This document shows, piece after piece, positions 23,697-34,079 of a DNA stretch of 64,000 nt; position 1 is the first letter of the stretch, and every line of letters begins with the position of its first letter. Origin of the DNA: Budorcas taxicolor (Eukaryota; Chordata; Mammalia; Artiodactyla; Bovidae); assembly GCF_023091745.1 (NCBI RefSeq), contig NC_068913.1:15146001-15210000 (forward strand). The letters run 5' to 3'. The translations under genes were made by a program, and so were the position numbers. The notes under the pieces are model-generated. The model worked only from the letters and a program-made list of their open reading frames with translations, was not told where the DNA came from and ran no database searches.

Positions 23697-24113
23697 GTAT
23701 TATAGATAGTTCTTAATTATTTGGTAAGTGCAGCTTAACCATAGCTTTACAACCTAATATACATGGTTTTACAGATTTCTCTACTATATACTATTTGAGC
23801 TGTTTTTCAAGTTCAGTTCAAAAGAAAGTAACATTCAGAACTGATTATTAAAACACACAATCATCTTCATTTGTAATATTTGTTCAACTCTTATGACATC
23901 TTTTTGTAAAGCTGGCAATGAAGACATCTGCAAAAAACCTTTGGTGTGAATTTAAGAGTAATTTAGAATTAATGTTAACAATGGCTTATTTTACTGTGTC
24001 CTATTTCTCTTTTGATAAACAATGTCTTTCAAGAGTTGGACTCCTCTTGAAATGTTTTAATTATCCTTTTTGTTTTTTTTTTCTTGCTCAACAATCTCTT
24101 TCACATAAAAAAG

Positions 24114-24276
24114 CTCCCCCAAGGGAGCTGACAGAGGAAGAAAAACAGCAGATCCTTCACTCAGAGGAGTTCCTCATCTTTTTTGATCGGACAATACGGG
24201 TAATTGAGAGAGCCCTGGCAGAAGACTCCGATATCTTCTTTGACTACAGTGGTCGAGAATTGGAGGAAAAAGACGG
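24114..24276 (+). CDS. DYNC1I1: DYNC1I1 internal exon B (roadblock/LC7-binding segment)
   Basis: This 163-nt exon encodes a segment that begins PPRELTEEEKQQIL, continues through FDRTIRVIERALAE and ends FFDYSGRELEEKDG. In dynein intermediate chains this is the helical region that binds the roadblock (DYNLRB/LC7) dimer just before the WD40 propeller. Together with the LC8 and TCTEX sites it holds two intermediate chains together in the motor complex. IRVIERALAEDSDI is typical of DYNC1I1. The DYNC1I2 equivalent has other residues after the shared EEKQQILHSEEFL. The acceptor is AAAAAG at 24108-24113, with its T-rich tract about 25-45 bases upstream. The donor is GACGG|GTTAGT at 24277. The exon enters in phase 1 and leaves in phase 2, and joining to 26477 restores Gly-Asp-Val. 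There is no stop or frameshift. Confidence 0.98.
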
Positions 24277-26476
24277 GTTAGTTTCTTGTGTGCAGTTAAA
24301 AAAAAATACTGTGATAAGTTATCTGTTGCTTCTGAACTCATTTATGTTTTGAGTAGGCAAGTTGCAAGCCTGACAAATCAGAAGAGACTGAAATTCCAGA
24401 GCTGATCTTGCTGAACAGCGCTGGCTAAGGGCTTTGGTTATGATTTCTGGCTTAGAGTTTCCCTGTAATTATCATGTGCTTCGGTGAAATGCTTTTGAAC
24501 TTGATATCTGGGGGACAGTCCAGGTGATCGGGACTGGTAGAGTCATGTACATTGTCCTCTGGGAAAACATCCTTATAAGCAGTAAGAGGAGATTTACGTT
24601 ATATCCAGGAGGTCTAGTTTTGATGTCTAAGCAAGCAGGAAGCTGAGGAAAATAAACATGAGATCCAGGAGAACCTTAACTGATGTGCAAGGCAACAAAC
24701 AGAGACTGGCAACTTTTTCCTCGCTTGATACCGTAAGCTTATGTATATATGCCTTTTAGGAAACACATGTGCAAGCATATATTTACAGATTTAAGAAAAC
24801 CTGTCTATAAAACTATGGCCCCAAGCAACTTGCCCTGTGACTTCCGCAAGTGTATCATCCACCATCTTCACGTAGATAATAGGAGACACTGTATGAGCTT
24901 CGTAAAGAGACAGAACTGGTGTTTAGCCACCAATTTCTCTTGGCCAGGAACAATATGAAAAGATGAGATCACCTGTCGTTTTCATCAGACCTGACATTTT
25001 ACTACTTCTAAAATTCAAATACATTGTCAAAGGCCAACCTGTCGTCACTGAAGATGCTCAGGGCCATGTAAACAGGTTCGGAAGGGAGTTCTGAAAATGT
25101 TCGTAACTGTTGATAGTATTGATAGACTATATCAAAGAGACAGTAGTTTGAATATACATGTTATATTTGTTTAATTTTAAAAAGCCATTACTCTCTGGCT
25201 CACTTAATATTCTGCATCCTGTTTCCCTCTGGGTGCCTGGCACAGTATTATCTTGGGTGTATGTACCTCTTGGGGCTTCCCAGGTGGCGCTAGTGGTGAA
25301 GAACCCGCCTGCCGATGCAGGAGATGCAAAAGACGTGGGTTTGATCCCTGGGTTGGGAAGATCCCCTGGAGGAGGAAACGGCAACCTACTCCAGTATTCT
25401 TGCCTGGGGAATCCCGTCGACAGAGGAGCCTGGCGGGCCACAGCAGTGGGGTTGCAGAGAGTCAGACACGACTGAGTGACTGACACTATCCTTACTTGTC
25501 TGAGTTTGCAGTGGTGGAGCTGAGGGAGAGTTAGCTAGGGGAGAAAAAGTCATAATAAGTTAGCTCTGTGGAACCCAAATACCTAGCCAGAGATCAAGTC
25601 ACCCAATCGGACAAGTGGTGCAGGGTGCAAGGCCATAGAACAGAAGAAAGAACAGAAAATAAGGTGAGTGGGGAGGAATTCCTGAACTGAGGCCCGAGGA
25701 GTCTAGATAGCTTTTTATGTGGATCCAGTAACTGCTGACACAGACCCAACTTAAGTATGACCCAACTTAAACACGCAGTCTTGTGGAGCAAAGGTATGAT
25801 CACTGCAGAGTTCTTCAGAGGATGGTCTGTGGCCAGTTGAATATCAGCCAAAAAAAAAAATCAACACTGGCCAAAATGTAATCCTCCCCCACCAGGATGC
25901 TATTTTGGTCTATGTTAAGTATCTACAAGGTTTGGTGAATCCCTCACCCTGCCCACCCCCCAGCAGGCCTGTCTCGCTGTGCAACTTTTCACTTGCTATT
26001 GCACAAGGAGGCAGCCCGCTACAGTAAACCAGAAATTGTAGGTAAAGTGAAACATGCGTACACTTCTGGTCTAAGGCCAGATAAGTTGACACTGATATCA
26101 AAGAACCTCCCAGTGTGCTTGTGCTTTCTTGAAAGCTGGGAGATTTCTTATAAACGCTGCTCCAAGGCAGAAAGTTTTAGGGGGAAGAGAATGCTTTAGA
26201 ACTGGTCAGGATGGGAACCTGAAACAAATTTGACATTTCACACCAGGCTTGGAACAACAGGTGGAAACCTTATCTGGGCCAGGTAAGAGAGAACTTTGCA
26301 TGAAGGAGACCGCCTTTAGTGGTCATTTGTGATCAGCGTTTGCTCTCTAAATTGATGCTTTGGCTTCAGAGTATTGTGTGTCATGCTCTTGCCATTTTGT
26401 TCTTTCAATATGAGCAGTAGAGATGGAATCCCATTTTGAGGTATCTTATTTGTCTTTGATCTTTAAACCCTCCTAG
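24277..26476 (+). other. DYNC1I1: DYNC1I1 intron between exons B and C (2,200 bp)
   Basis: A complete intron with a GTTAGT donor and a CCTCCTAG acceptor. One Bov-tA (25272-25482) is present. The flanks (24280-25270 and 25485-26470) show no gene or recognisable repeat apart from a short A-run near 25850. Confidence 0.94.
25272..25482 (+). mobile_element. Bov-tA SINE
   Basis: A head GGGCTTCCCAGGTGGCGCTA, then TTTGATCCCTGGGTTGGGAA and a full Bov-A body ending GACACGACTGAGTGACTGAC. Confidence 0.94.
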
Positions 26477-26576
26477 GGACGTCCAGGCTGGAGCCAACCT
26501 TTCTTTCAATCGTCAGTTCTACGATGAGCATTGGTCCAAGCATCGAGTCGTCACTTGTATGGACTGGTCTCTCCAG
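26477..26576 (+). CDS. DYNC1I1: DYNC1I1 internal exon C (start of WD40 domain)
   Basis: This 100-nt exon encodes DVQAGANLSFNRQFYDEHW followed by SKHRVVTCMDWSLQ. It links the roadblock-binding helix to the first WD40 blade. The sequence is diagnostic of paralogue 1: DYNC1I2 has EIQAGAKLSLNRQFFDERW and SCLDW at the same place. The acceptor is CCTCCTAG at 26469-26476. The donor is CAG|GTAAGA at 26577. Entry is in phase 2 and exit in phase 0 (codon CAG complete). The WD40 propeller binds the dynein heavy chain, so the exon lies in the motor-attachment part of the subunit. It is intact. Confidence 0.98.
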
Positions 26577-26839
26577 GTAAGAATTGTTGTTGGGTCGGGA
26601 CAAACTGGACTTGTGTTCTCATGGCATTTGTATTACAAAAAATAAGAGAGAATTGCCTCGCTACTTTGGATGTGTTCACTGACCCACAGTTTTCTTGTAT
26701 GCTTATGGTTTCCTTTCTCATTTTGCTGAAGTTTCAGTTTAAATTTGCACTCTGCTATTCATATCCATTGAGTACTTACTCTATGCCAGGTACCAGCCCA
26801 GGAGCCAGGCCATTCTTTCCATGAAACCACTCACTAAGG

Positions 26840-27837
26840 TCGCCAGTGCTTTGTCAAATCCTGTGGGTATGTTTAAGCCTTCATCTACCCTGACCTCTCT
26901 TTGTCACCCAGCTTTGTTGACTCTCAAACCTCTAAAAATATTCTCCTTCCACTGATTTCTACAACTCGACTCTCTTCTAGTTCTTGAACTCCTCTAAGAC
27001 TTATTTTTTCTTCTTCTACCCCTGTGATCCTCCTGATCATGCTCTCATTCTCTCTTCTGGACATGCTGTCTGTGGGAAGGGATCTCTTCCACTGCTGTTG
27101 ATTCAGTCATCACATGGGCAGCCTTTTTCTATCCCCGCCCAAAATCCCTCCTGAATTCCACTTTACACCCCAGAGAGACGGATCCATTCAGGTGTCCCAT
27201 AGAATGGCAGATTCATCACTAACTCATTATTTCCACACATCTAAAGTCCTTTTTTGCCTATTCTAAACCCTGACTATTTACTGGAAGGATTGATGCTGAA
27301 GCTAAAGCTCTAATGCTTTGGCCACTTGATACAAAGAGCTGACTCATTGGAAAAGACCCTGGTGCTGGGAAAGATTGAGGGCAGGAGGATAAGGGGGTGA
27401 CAGAGGCTGAGATGGTTGGATGGCATCACCAGCTCAACGGACATCAGTTTAGGAGGTAGTGTAGGACAGGGAGGCCTGGCATGCTGAAGTTCATGGGGTC
27501 ACAAAGCATCAGACATAACTTAGCAACTGAGCAAAAACAACAATTCTGTGTTCAAGCCATCACAACATACTCAGAGGCCTAAAAAAACCTTTCATCACTA
27601 ACATTAAAAACTTCCTGTCCTTTATCTCCCAGACTTACTCGGTCACGAGGACTGTCCATTTCTCTACTCCTATATTCCTTATCTTACACCTGTCGTATTG
27701 CTCATCTTCTCATGGTCTTTCTACACCCAAACTTGTCCACCTATCGTTTTCTATCTAGACACCTAGCCAAATAATCTTTCTAAAATACGGATCTGATCAC
27801 TTTACTCCCTGGATTAAAACTCCCTGTTGCCTGTAAG
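26840..27837 (-). repeat. Ancient L2-like repeat, split by BovB
   Basis: Left part: TTTGTCAAATCCTGTGGG, CTCCTTCCACTGATTTCT. Right part: AATACGGATCTGATCACTTT, GGATTAAAACTCCCTGTTGC. Both sit in the expected order for one reversed ancient element, with BovB (27279-27540) between them. Confidence 0.5.
27279..27540 (+). mobile_element. BovB 3' fragment inside ancient repeat
   Basis: About 260 bp of BovB tail, from ACTGGAAGGATTGATGCTGA to AACTTAGCAACTGAGC. The sequences on both sides resemble one ancient L2-like element, so this BovB probably split it. Confidence 0.88.
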
Positions 27838-27839
27838 AG

Positions 27840-27855
27840 AAAAAAAAAAAAAAAA
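27840..27855. repeat. A16 homopolymer
   Basis: Sixteen A at the edge of the ancient repeat, directly before the 35-bp duplication. Confidence 0.97.
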
Positions 27856-27865
27856 GGCAAACTAA

Positions 27866-27935
27866 ACTCCCTAGTGTAGCATTCCTAATGAAAGCACTCA
27901 ACTCCCTAGTGTAACGTTCCTAGGGAAAGCAGGCA
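27866..27935. repeat. 35-bp imperfect tandem duplication
   Basis: ACTCCCTAGTGTAGCATTCC at 27866 recurs as ACTCCCTAGTGTAACGTTCC at 27901. About 29 of 35 positions agree. Confidence 0.9.
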
Positions 27936-28238
27936 GATTTACCAAAAGCCAGTTTGCTGAATGGCCAACTCACTTACTGTGTCATTTACCCAGCAGTGAG
28001 AAGTTACATAATGCACATCGAGGCACACAGCTGAACTGCGGCGAGGGCAGAATATGAACTCCGGTGATCTAACTCACGAGCCTGTGCTCTGGGTGGTCAT
28101 GCCGTGTTCCCTCCTGTAATGATAATGATATAACAGCAATGAGGGAGCTAGGGACGATGGATACTGGGCACTTATACACAGCACATCTTCTTCCTTTTAA
28201 TCTGTGCTTTTATTGGGAACAGTAATCATGGCTAGCTT

Positions 28239-28495
28239 CTTTCTCTTTTTTCCCATTGTGGCTTCACTGGGTCTTCACTGTGGTGCCTGGGCTTGTCTAG
28301 TTACAATGCTCAGGCTTCTTGTTGCAGAGCATGGGCGCAGGCTCAGTAGTTGAGGCACACAGGCGTCTTGAGTTACAACACGTGGGCTTAGTTGCTCCCA
28401 GGCACAAGGGATCTTAGTGCTCCAACCAGGGATTGAACCCACATCCCCTGTATCGGAAGGCAGATTCTCAGCCACTGAATCACCAGGAAAGTCCC
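28239..28495 (-). mobile_element. CHR-1-type tRNA-derived SINE
   Basis: The reversed element runs from a T-rich end to ACTGAATCACCAGGAAAGTC. It is flanked by perfect 12-bp duplications CATGGCTAGCTT (28227-28238 and 28496-28507). Confidence 0.9.
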
Positions 28496-28587
28496 CATGG
28501 CTAGCTTTTAATTTGTGCTTCTTATATGCTAGGCACTGCGCCAGCTACTCCGAAGGCATTATTTTATTTCACCCTCGTAACATCAAG

Positions 28588-28768
28588 CTTCCTGGGTGGC
28601 GCTGGAGGTAAAGAACCTGCCTGTCAATGCAGGAGACTTAAGAGATGCAGATTTGATCCCTGGGTCAGGAAGATTCCCTGGAGGAGGGCACGGCAACCCA
28701 CTCCAGTATTCTTGCCTGAGGATTCCCAGGGACAGATAAGCCTGGCGGGCTGAGAAGTCAGACAAGAG
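28588..28768 (+). mobile_element. Bov-tA SINE, 3'-decayed
   Basis: A head with CCTGGGTGGCGCTGGAGGTA and a body up to AAGCCTGGCGGGCTGAGAAG. The CAGTCCATGGGGT segment is deleted. Confidence 0.9.
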
Positions 28769-29569
28769 GTTCTAAGTGCTGAATGATGTAGGGCTGATAG
28801 CAGGTGCTTTTAGGGTTCAGTGAGATCGGAGTCTGTGCCTCTGTTGGACAGGGCGTCTTAGAAGACTAGGATTAGAGAAAGGGAGGGGGGAAGAGAGTGT
28901 TCCCGGCAGAGCAGTGAAGCGGATGATGTGAAGAGCCCCATGTGATCGTGCTGGGGAACAGAACACTGAAGAGGAATGTAATCCCCCGCAACCAGACTGT
29001 CAACAGCCACAAAGTGGGCGAGTGTTCTCTCCTCTTGAATCTCCCCTTACATCCGAACAAGAGAGCACGCGGGGCACAGTTGTGCAGAGGCTGATGCAGG
29101 CAGGGGTGTACCCAGCCACTTCCTGCCAGCCGGCGCATGGGTGGTCTGTAAGCATGCTTGGTTGTGTGTGTAGAAATCAGATCCAAGGTGGAGGAAACAC
29201 TTAGTGCGGCTCATTCACTTGTTCACAGTCTGGAGATTACACAGGAACCTTATCTGACACATTGCTCAAGGGCAGCTTTTACTGAGTCCCTGGGTCTGCT
29301 GATAACGCTCCTGGAGGAGGTGGTGGGACCCTCGCAGGTAGGGCTGGTCCCCACCTGGCCTCGGCATGGGGTAGACATCTACCTGTTGCCCACAGGGAGA
29401 TGCATCTCCACACAGGATCTTGTGTATTGTTCGTGTTGCTGAAAGTGAAACTGGAAAGGGCAGAAGTTCTGCCATAGAGACTCTATATTTGTTTTCCCCC
29501 ATTTTTGTGTAATCTGTCATCTGCAGTGTGGGGAAGGGGTTTGCAGTTCTGAAGACTGCATTTTATATG

Positions 29570-29850
29570 AAGCATAAGAAAAAGGAATGAGAATCCTTAG
29601 TTCCAGGGTAGCATTGACATATATACACTCCGATGTATGCAATAGGTAGCTAGCAGGAAGCTGCTGTATAAGACAGGGAGCTCAGCTCCAGGATCTGCGA
29701 GGATAAAGGGGTGGGTTGGGGTTGGAAGGGAGGCTCTAGAAGGAAGGGCTAAATGTATACATATGACTGATTCATGTTCTTGTATGGCAGAAACCAACAC
29801 AACATTGTAAAGCAATTATCCTCCAATTAAAAATAAATTTTAAAAAAGGA
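29570..29850 (+). mobile_element. L1 3' fragment
   Basis: Ends ACCAACACAACATTGTAAAG, then CTCCAATTAAAAATAAATTT and an A-rich tail. The upstream part with the AAGACAGGGAGCTCAGCTCC segment is diverged. Confidence 0.82.
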
Positions 29851-30431
29851 TAATAAAGAAATTTGATGAACACAACACCGAAGAACCCCTAGTTCCTACA
29901 TCCTAACAATTTAGTGGAGTTCAAAGGACCAAGTTTACATACTTATGGGATGAAGAGACTTTCTGAGTAAATCTATGTGGAATCCCGTGATGTTCAGAAA
30001 GAGGAAAAGGACAGAGGCATAGTTTTCGAGTCCAGTAGAGACGTGTGTACTTACGAGTGCAACAGAATGGCAAGGGTGGGGGAGGAAGAAACCATAAGAT
30101 TCCTCATAGCTTCGCTTTGAGCTCCTGGATCAAAGGTCTCCTTGGTCTTCTTCCTAAACAAGAACACTTTGCCTTGGCAATATCTGCAAAATAGCCCCCA
30201 GTCATTATCTCCTGAAGGACATTGGGGCACTTGGCGAGTTATGTCAACTTTGCTGTTCATCAAATATTGTTTAACAGAGGGAGTCAATAATACTGTCCGC
30301 ATTCAACATGACAGATTTGGCAGTTGTATACAAAACCAGATTTATGATCTTTCTCCCACCCTGTGTATTCTTCTCACGTGTGATTTGCATCCTCTCACCT
30401 TGGAGTCATTCAGGATACAAACACAAGTCAT

Positions 30432-30690
30432 CTTTTTTATTGAAGTATAGTTGATTTGCAATGTTGTGTTACTTTCTGATGTACAGCAAAGTTATACATA
30501 TATGTGTGTGTTCTTTATTCTGTTATTTTTCGTTGTGGTTTATCACAGGATATTGAACACAGATCCCTGTGCTATACAGTAGGACTTCATTGTTTATCCA
30601 TTTTATACATAATAGCTTACATCTGCTAGCACCAACTTCCATCTATTCCTCCCCCACTTCCCCTTCAACCATGCCCCCCTTCAAGTAATC
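30432..30690 (-). mobile_element. L1 3' fragment, reversed
   Basis: Starts TTTTTTATTGAAGTATAGTT and includes TGTTGTGTTACTTTCTGATG and CCCTGTGCTATACAGTAGGA, continuing into the CCACTTCCCC segment. Confidence 0.85.
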
Positions 30691-30929
30691 TTTGATAGCT
30701 CATTTAATTGCCAAACCCAGTCAAATTTATGGTAGCAAAAAGACCCCCACTGTCACCAATTCAAATCTACTTACATGTGGAATCGATCCCTACTGTATGT
30801 CATGCCATCTTCTTCTTGCTTGTATCAGGAAATAGCTTCCTATCTGGTCTTCCTGCCTCAGTTCTCTACACTGTTGAATCATTAAGTACTTTTTCCAGGT
30901 TACTATTTGTAATGATTACCTGTTTGCTC

Positions 30930-31110
30930 TCAGTGTCACCTTGAGCAAGTCACCTGACTTCTCTTGGCTTAAGTTTTCTCATTCCCCAAATAGTCATCAA
31001 ACCTCACTCCCATGCTTATTGTGAGTATTAAATGAATTAATGTACTTTAAAAGCTTAGACTTTAATAAAGTGTCTAGTATAGTAAAAGTGCTCAATAAAG
31101 GTGGCATAGT
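30930..31110 (+). mobile_element. MIR SINE relic
   Basis: CAGTGTCACCTTGAGCAAGT, TATTAAATGAATTAATGTAC and GTGCTCAATAAAGG follow MIR from core to 3' end. Confidence 0.75.
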
Positions 31111-31984
31111 AGTGAAAGTAGTGGTCTAATTAGAAATATTAGCAATTGCAGAGGATGACTCCCAGCATAAAGTCTAAAATCATTAGCCTGTATTCAGTGA
31201 CTTCTGTGAGAATGTCTTGAAGCATCTCCAGCCCTTTAATCTTTTTCATCTCTTCGCCTAACTTGCCTCCCAGCCAGATGCTATAACCTCACTGTTTTCT
31301 GAATGTGTTCTCTATTGCATTAGTTCAGAAAAATTTACCCCTGGCTACCTTCAGCAAAGAGGGAAGTTTATTCTAGTCACTCGAGTATTCAGGGAATCCA
31401 CGGAAAAGACAAAGAACTGGGACTCAGGAGTATAAATCTGGGCAGCTTGAGAGGCTTCACCAATAGAATGCTGTCATTACTTGACTCATTTGCAACCCAG
31501 GGAGTCTGTGTCTCATTTCAAAATTTACAGTGACCAAGGTAGAGAATATGATTGCCCGAGCTGGGATGAATGAATTATCCCTGGGGAGTTTGACATGTGT
31601 ATATTGAGGTAGTTTCCAAGGATTGGGAGAATTATTGTGAACCAGGCCGATGCCCAAGAGAAATCTCCGGCATCAGTATTTGTACCCTTGTCTATACTCT
31701 TATATCTCTGCTCTCCTAATCACTTTCCCTTGTGACAGGGCCCAGTCAATCTCATTTCTTCTCAGAAGTCCTTTTCAATATCTCTCCCTGGCATACCACA
31801 TTCCAGCTGAAGTGGCTCTTTTATCCTCTGGGCTTTGATAGAACTCCTTTCCTATCTCCATCGTAGCATGTCCTGCTTTTCTATTTGTGTTGCAGTTTTC
31901 CATACACATGGCTCACCTCCTCCTACTAAATGGTGAGTGCCTATAAAGCAAAGCATGTTACTGTTGATATTCTCGTCCTGCGTT

Positions 31985-32230
31985 TTGTTTAATGTTTTCT
32001 TATCGTGGTAAAAGTCACATAATATAAAACATACTATTTTACCCATATTTAACTTACAGTTCAGTGGTGCTAAACACATTCACATTGTTGTACAGCTCTC
32101 ACCATCATCCACCTCCTGAATTTTTCACCTTCCTAAACTGAAATTCTGTCTCCATTAAACACTAAGTCCCTATTCCCCCTCCCCACGCCCCACCCCCTGA
32201 AATCTACCAGTGTGCTTTCTGTCTTGTCCC
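31985..32230 (-). mobile_element. Ancient L1-like 3' fragment, reversed
   Basis: The segments GTGGTAAAAGTCACATAATA, CAGTTCAGTGGTGCTAAACA and TGAAATTCTGTCTCCATTAA match a widespread mammalian L1M-type 3' region. The exact family is unsure. Confidence 0.65.
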
Positions 32231-32261
32231 ACATTTTACTTATTGAACTGAGTGCCTTACA

Positions 32262-32461
32262 TAGGTTTCCCTGGTGAAAGAATCTGCCTGCAATGCAGGA
32301 GACCCGGGTTCAGTCCCTGGATCGGGAAGATCCCCTGGAGGAGGAAATGGCAACCCACTCCAGTGTCCTTGCCTGGAGAGTCCCATGGACAGAGGAGCCT
32401 GGTGGGTTACAGTCCACGAGGTTGCAAAGAGTTGGACACGACTGAGTGACTAATATGCTTT
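32262..32461 (+). mobile_element. Bov-tA SINE
   Basis: A full body with a shortened head (TTTCCCTGGTGAAAGAATCT, losing most of the A box). Flanked by perfect 11-bp duplications AGTGCCTTACA (32251-32261 and 32462-32472). Confidence 0.95.
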
Positions 32462-32559
32462 AGTGCCTTACACACGCTTGGGGGCCACTTGAGGCATGCC
32501 ACGGTGTAAGAGACGTGGTCTTGAAACAAACAGGCTTCAAGCAGGATCTCACTTTGTCA

Positions 32560-32690
32560 TTTAATAGCAACTTAACTTGGAACAAATTCCTCACCCGGTT
32601 TCTTACCTGGGGTGCTTTCTCTGTAGAAATGGGAAAACCCGTTGCTTACTTTAGACAACTGCAAGAATCAAGTGAGTGAACATGTCAGCC
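32560..32690 (+). mobile_element. MIR SINE relic
   Basis: CAACTTAACTTGGAACAAAT, GTAGAAATGGGAAAACCCGT and GAATCAAGTGAGTGAACATG fit a diverged MIR. Confidence 0.6.
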
Positions 32691-33361
32691 AGCCCCTTGT
32701 TGGATGCATAATGACACTTAAAGCATGTTGGTTCCTTCCTTGCTAGTAAACGTCAGGTTTTATTTTTTTATAAGAACAAACAGCTTGAGAGCAGATCGGG
32801 CAATTTCCGAGTAAAATTCCCCTAGGTTAATTATTAGATAATTCAGCCCTGTGAATAATCACAAACTTCCCAGGAGTTGATATTCTCGTTAAAATAATAA
32901 TTTTAATATTTCAATAATCATGCAGAGAATGACTACTTTTTTTGTTGGAAAATAAGAAAATATTGATTAGTCATGTTCAAACAGACATACTAGAGGAGAC
33001 TTTGAAATCATAAACACTTTCATGACTTGAGAGTTAATCAGTATCTTTAGGCCTTTTGATCCCAGTTATAGAAATTACACCAATAGCATTTCACTGGTGT
33101 TTGAAAAAAACTCTCCCTGTTTTATAAAGGGGTTTTAAGCCCAATAATTTAAGATTTTTTTTTAAAGTGGGAGCCAGCGATGAGACCCAGATGTGAAGCT
33201 GTGGGATATTATTCCAGACACATCTGGCTGCTCATTGGCCACTGTGGTAGTGGTGTTGATGTTTATAGAGTTGCCTTTTCCCATGTGACCTAGTTAAACT
33301 TCAGATGGACAGTCTGGAGACTTCTGTGTTTATCTGGATGTTAGTTTCTTTGAGTGGGCTT

Positions 33362-33397
33362 TGAATCAAAGGCCTTTCTTAATAGGCCTTTGATTCA
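33362..33397. repeat. Perfect 14-bp inverted repeat (hairpin) in intron
   Basis: TGAATCAAAGGCCT (33362-33375), an 8-nt loop TTCTTAAT, then the exact reverse complement AGGCCTTTGATTCA (33384-33397). Each arm contains a CTTTGATT-type TCF/LEF-like site, in opposite orientations. The surrounding 1.3 kb is free of recognisable repeats. Confidence 0.9.
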
Positions 33398-34079
33398 TCC
33401 GCTGAGGAGTGTTTTCTAATAAAGAATGATTACTTCCCCTGGCGGCCACATACATGCGTCTCATTGCAGGCTTATACTTCCTCTGCACCAACTGGTAAGT
33501 TGTAACTCTCTGCAGCTTTCTTAAGCTGGGGGGAGTTCAAAGAATGAATAAAACACATAGAAGACTCAGGCTTAATTATTTTTGATAGGAAAAAAAGAAG
33601 CTGATGTTCAAATTTTTACTGAGAAACTTATGTTAAATATATACAGTATAGTGAATAAGAAGGAAAAAACTAAACTACCCGTGAGCAAAAGTGGTATGAT
33701 CTGCTATAATCCTGATAGTCCTGATAGTATATTTAATGGGGCTGCCGTATGGAAATCCCGGGTAGGAATGACGTTTTCATACAATGTACTCTAACTCATA
33801 AATACTTGCCATGAGATTCAACCTGTTTATTTCTAACGTTCAACGCAGAGTTCATGTATGGTGAGTAGGTATTTCTACTTGCTGTAGAGTCCTCTTAGTG
33901 ATTTTACTACTTGAGTTTCTTTCACTTGAGCTTCTAATTGTTGGCATTATTTAACAACAAAGGATTAAAGATAGGATCTTGCTGCTGAGCGCAGAGTCAC
34001 TAACATAAAAAAGAGTATTTGTAATTCAGTAGATTTTGGCACAAGTTTATCGTGCTAGGACTTACTAGGCCTGGATTCA

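Larger units (their letters stand above)
16563..24113 (+). other. DYNC1I1: DYNC1I1 intron between exons A and B (7,551 bp)
   Basis: A complete intron, from GTACAG to the AAAAAG acceptor. It contains four Bov-tA SINEs, a BovB tail, a MIR-like relic and a reversed L1 3' end. The block 18420-21345 contains no ruminant SINE or BovB. It is AT-rich, and I recognise nothing else in it. Confidence 0.93.
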
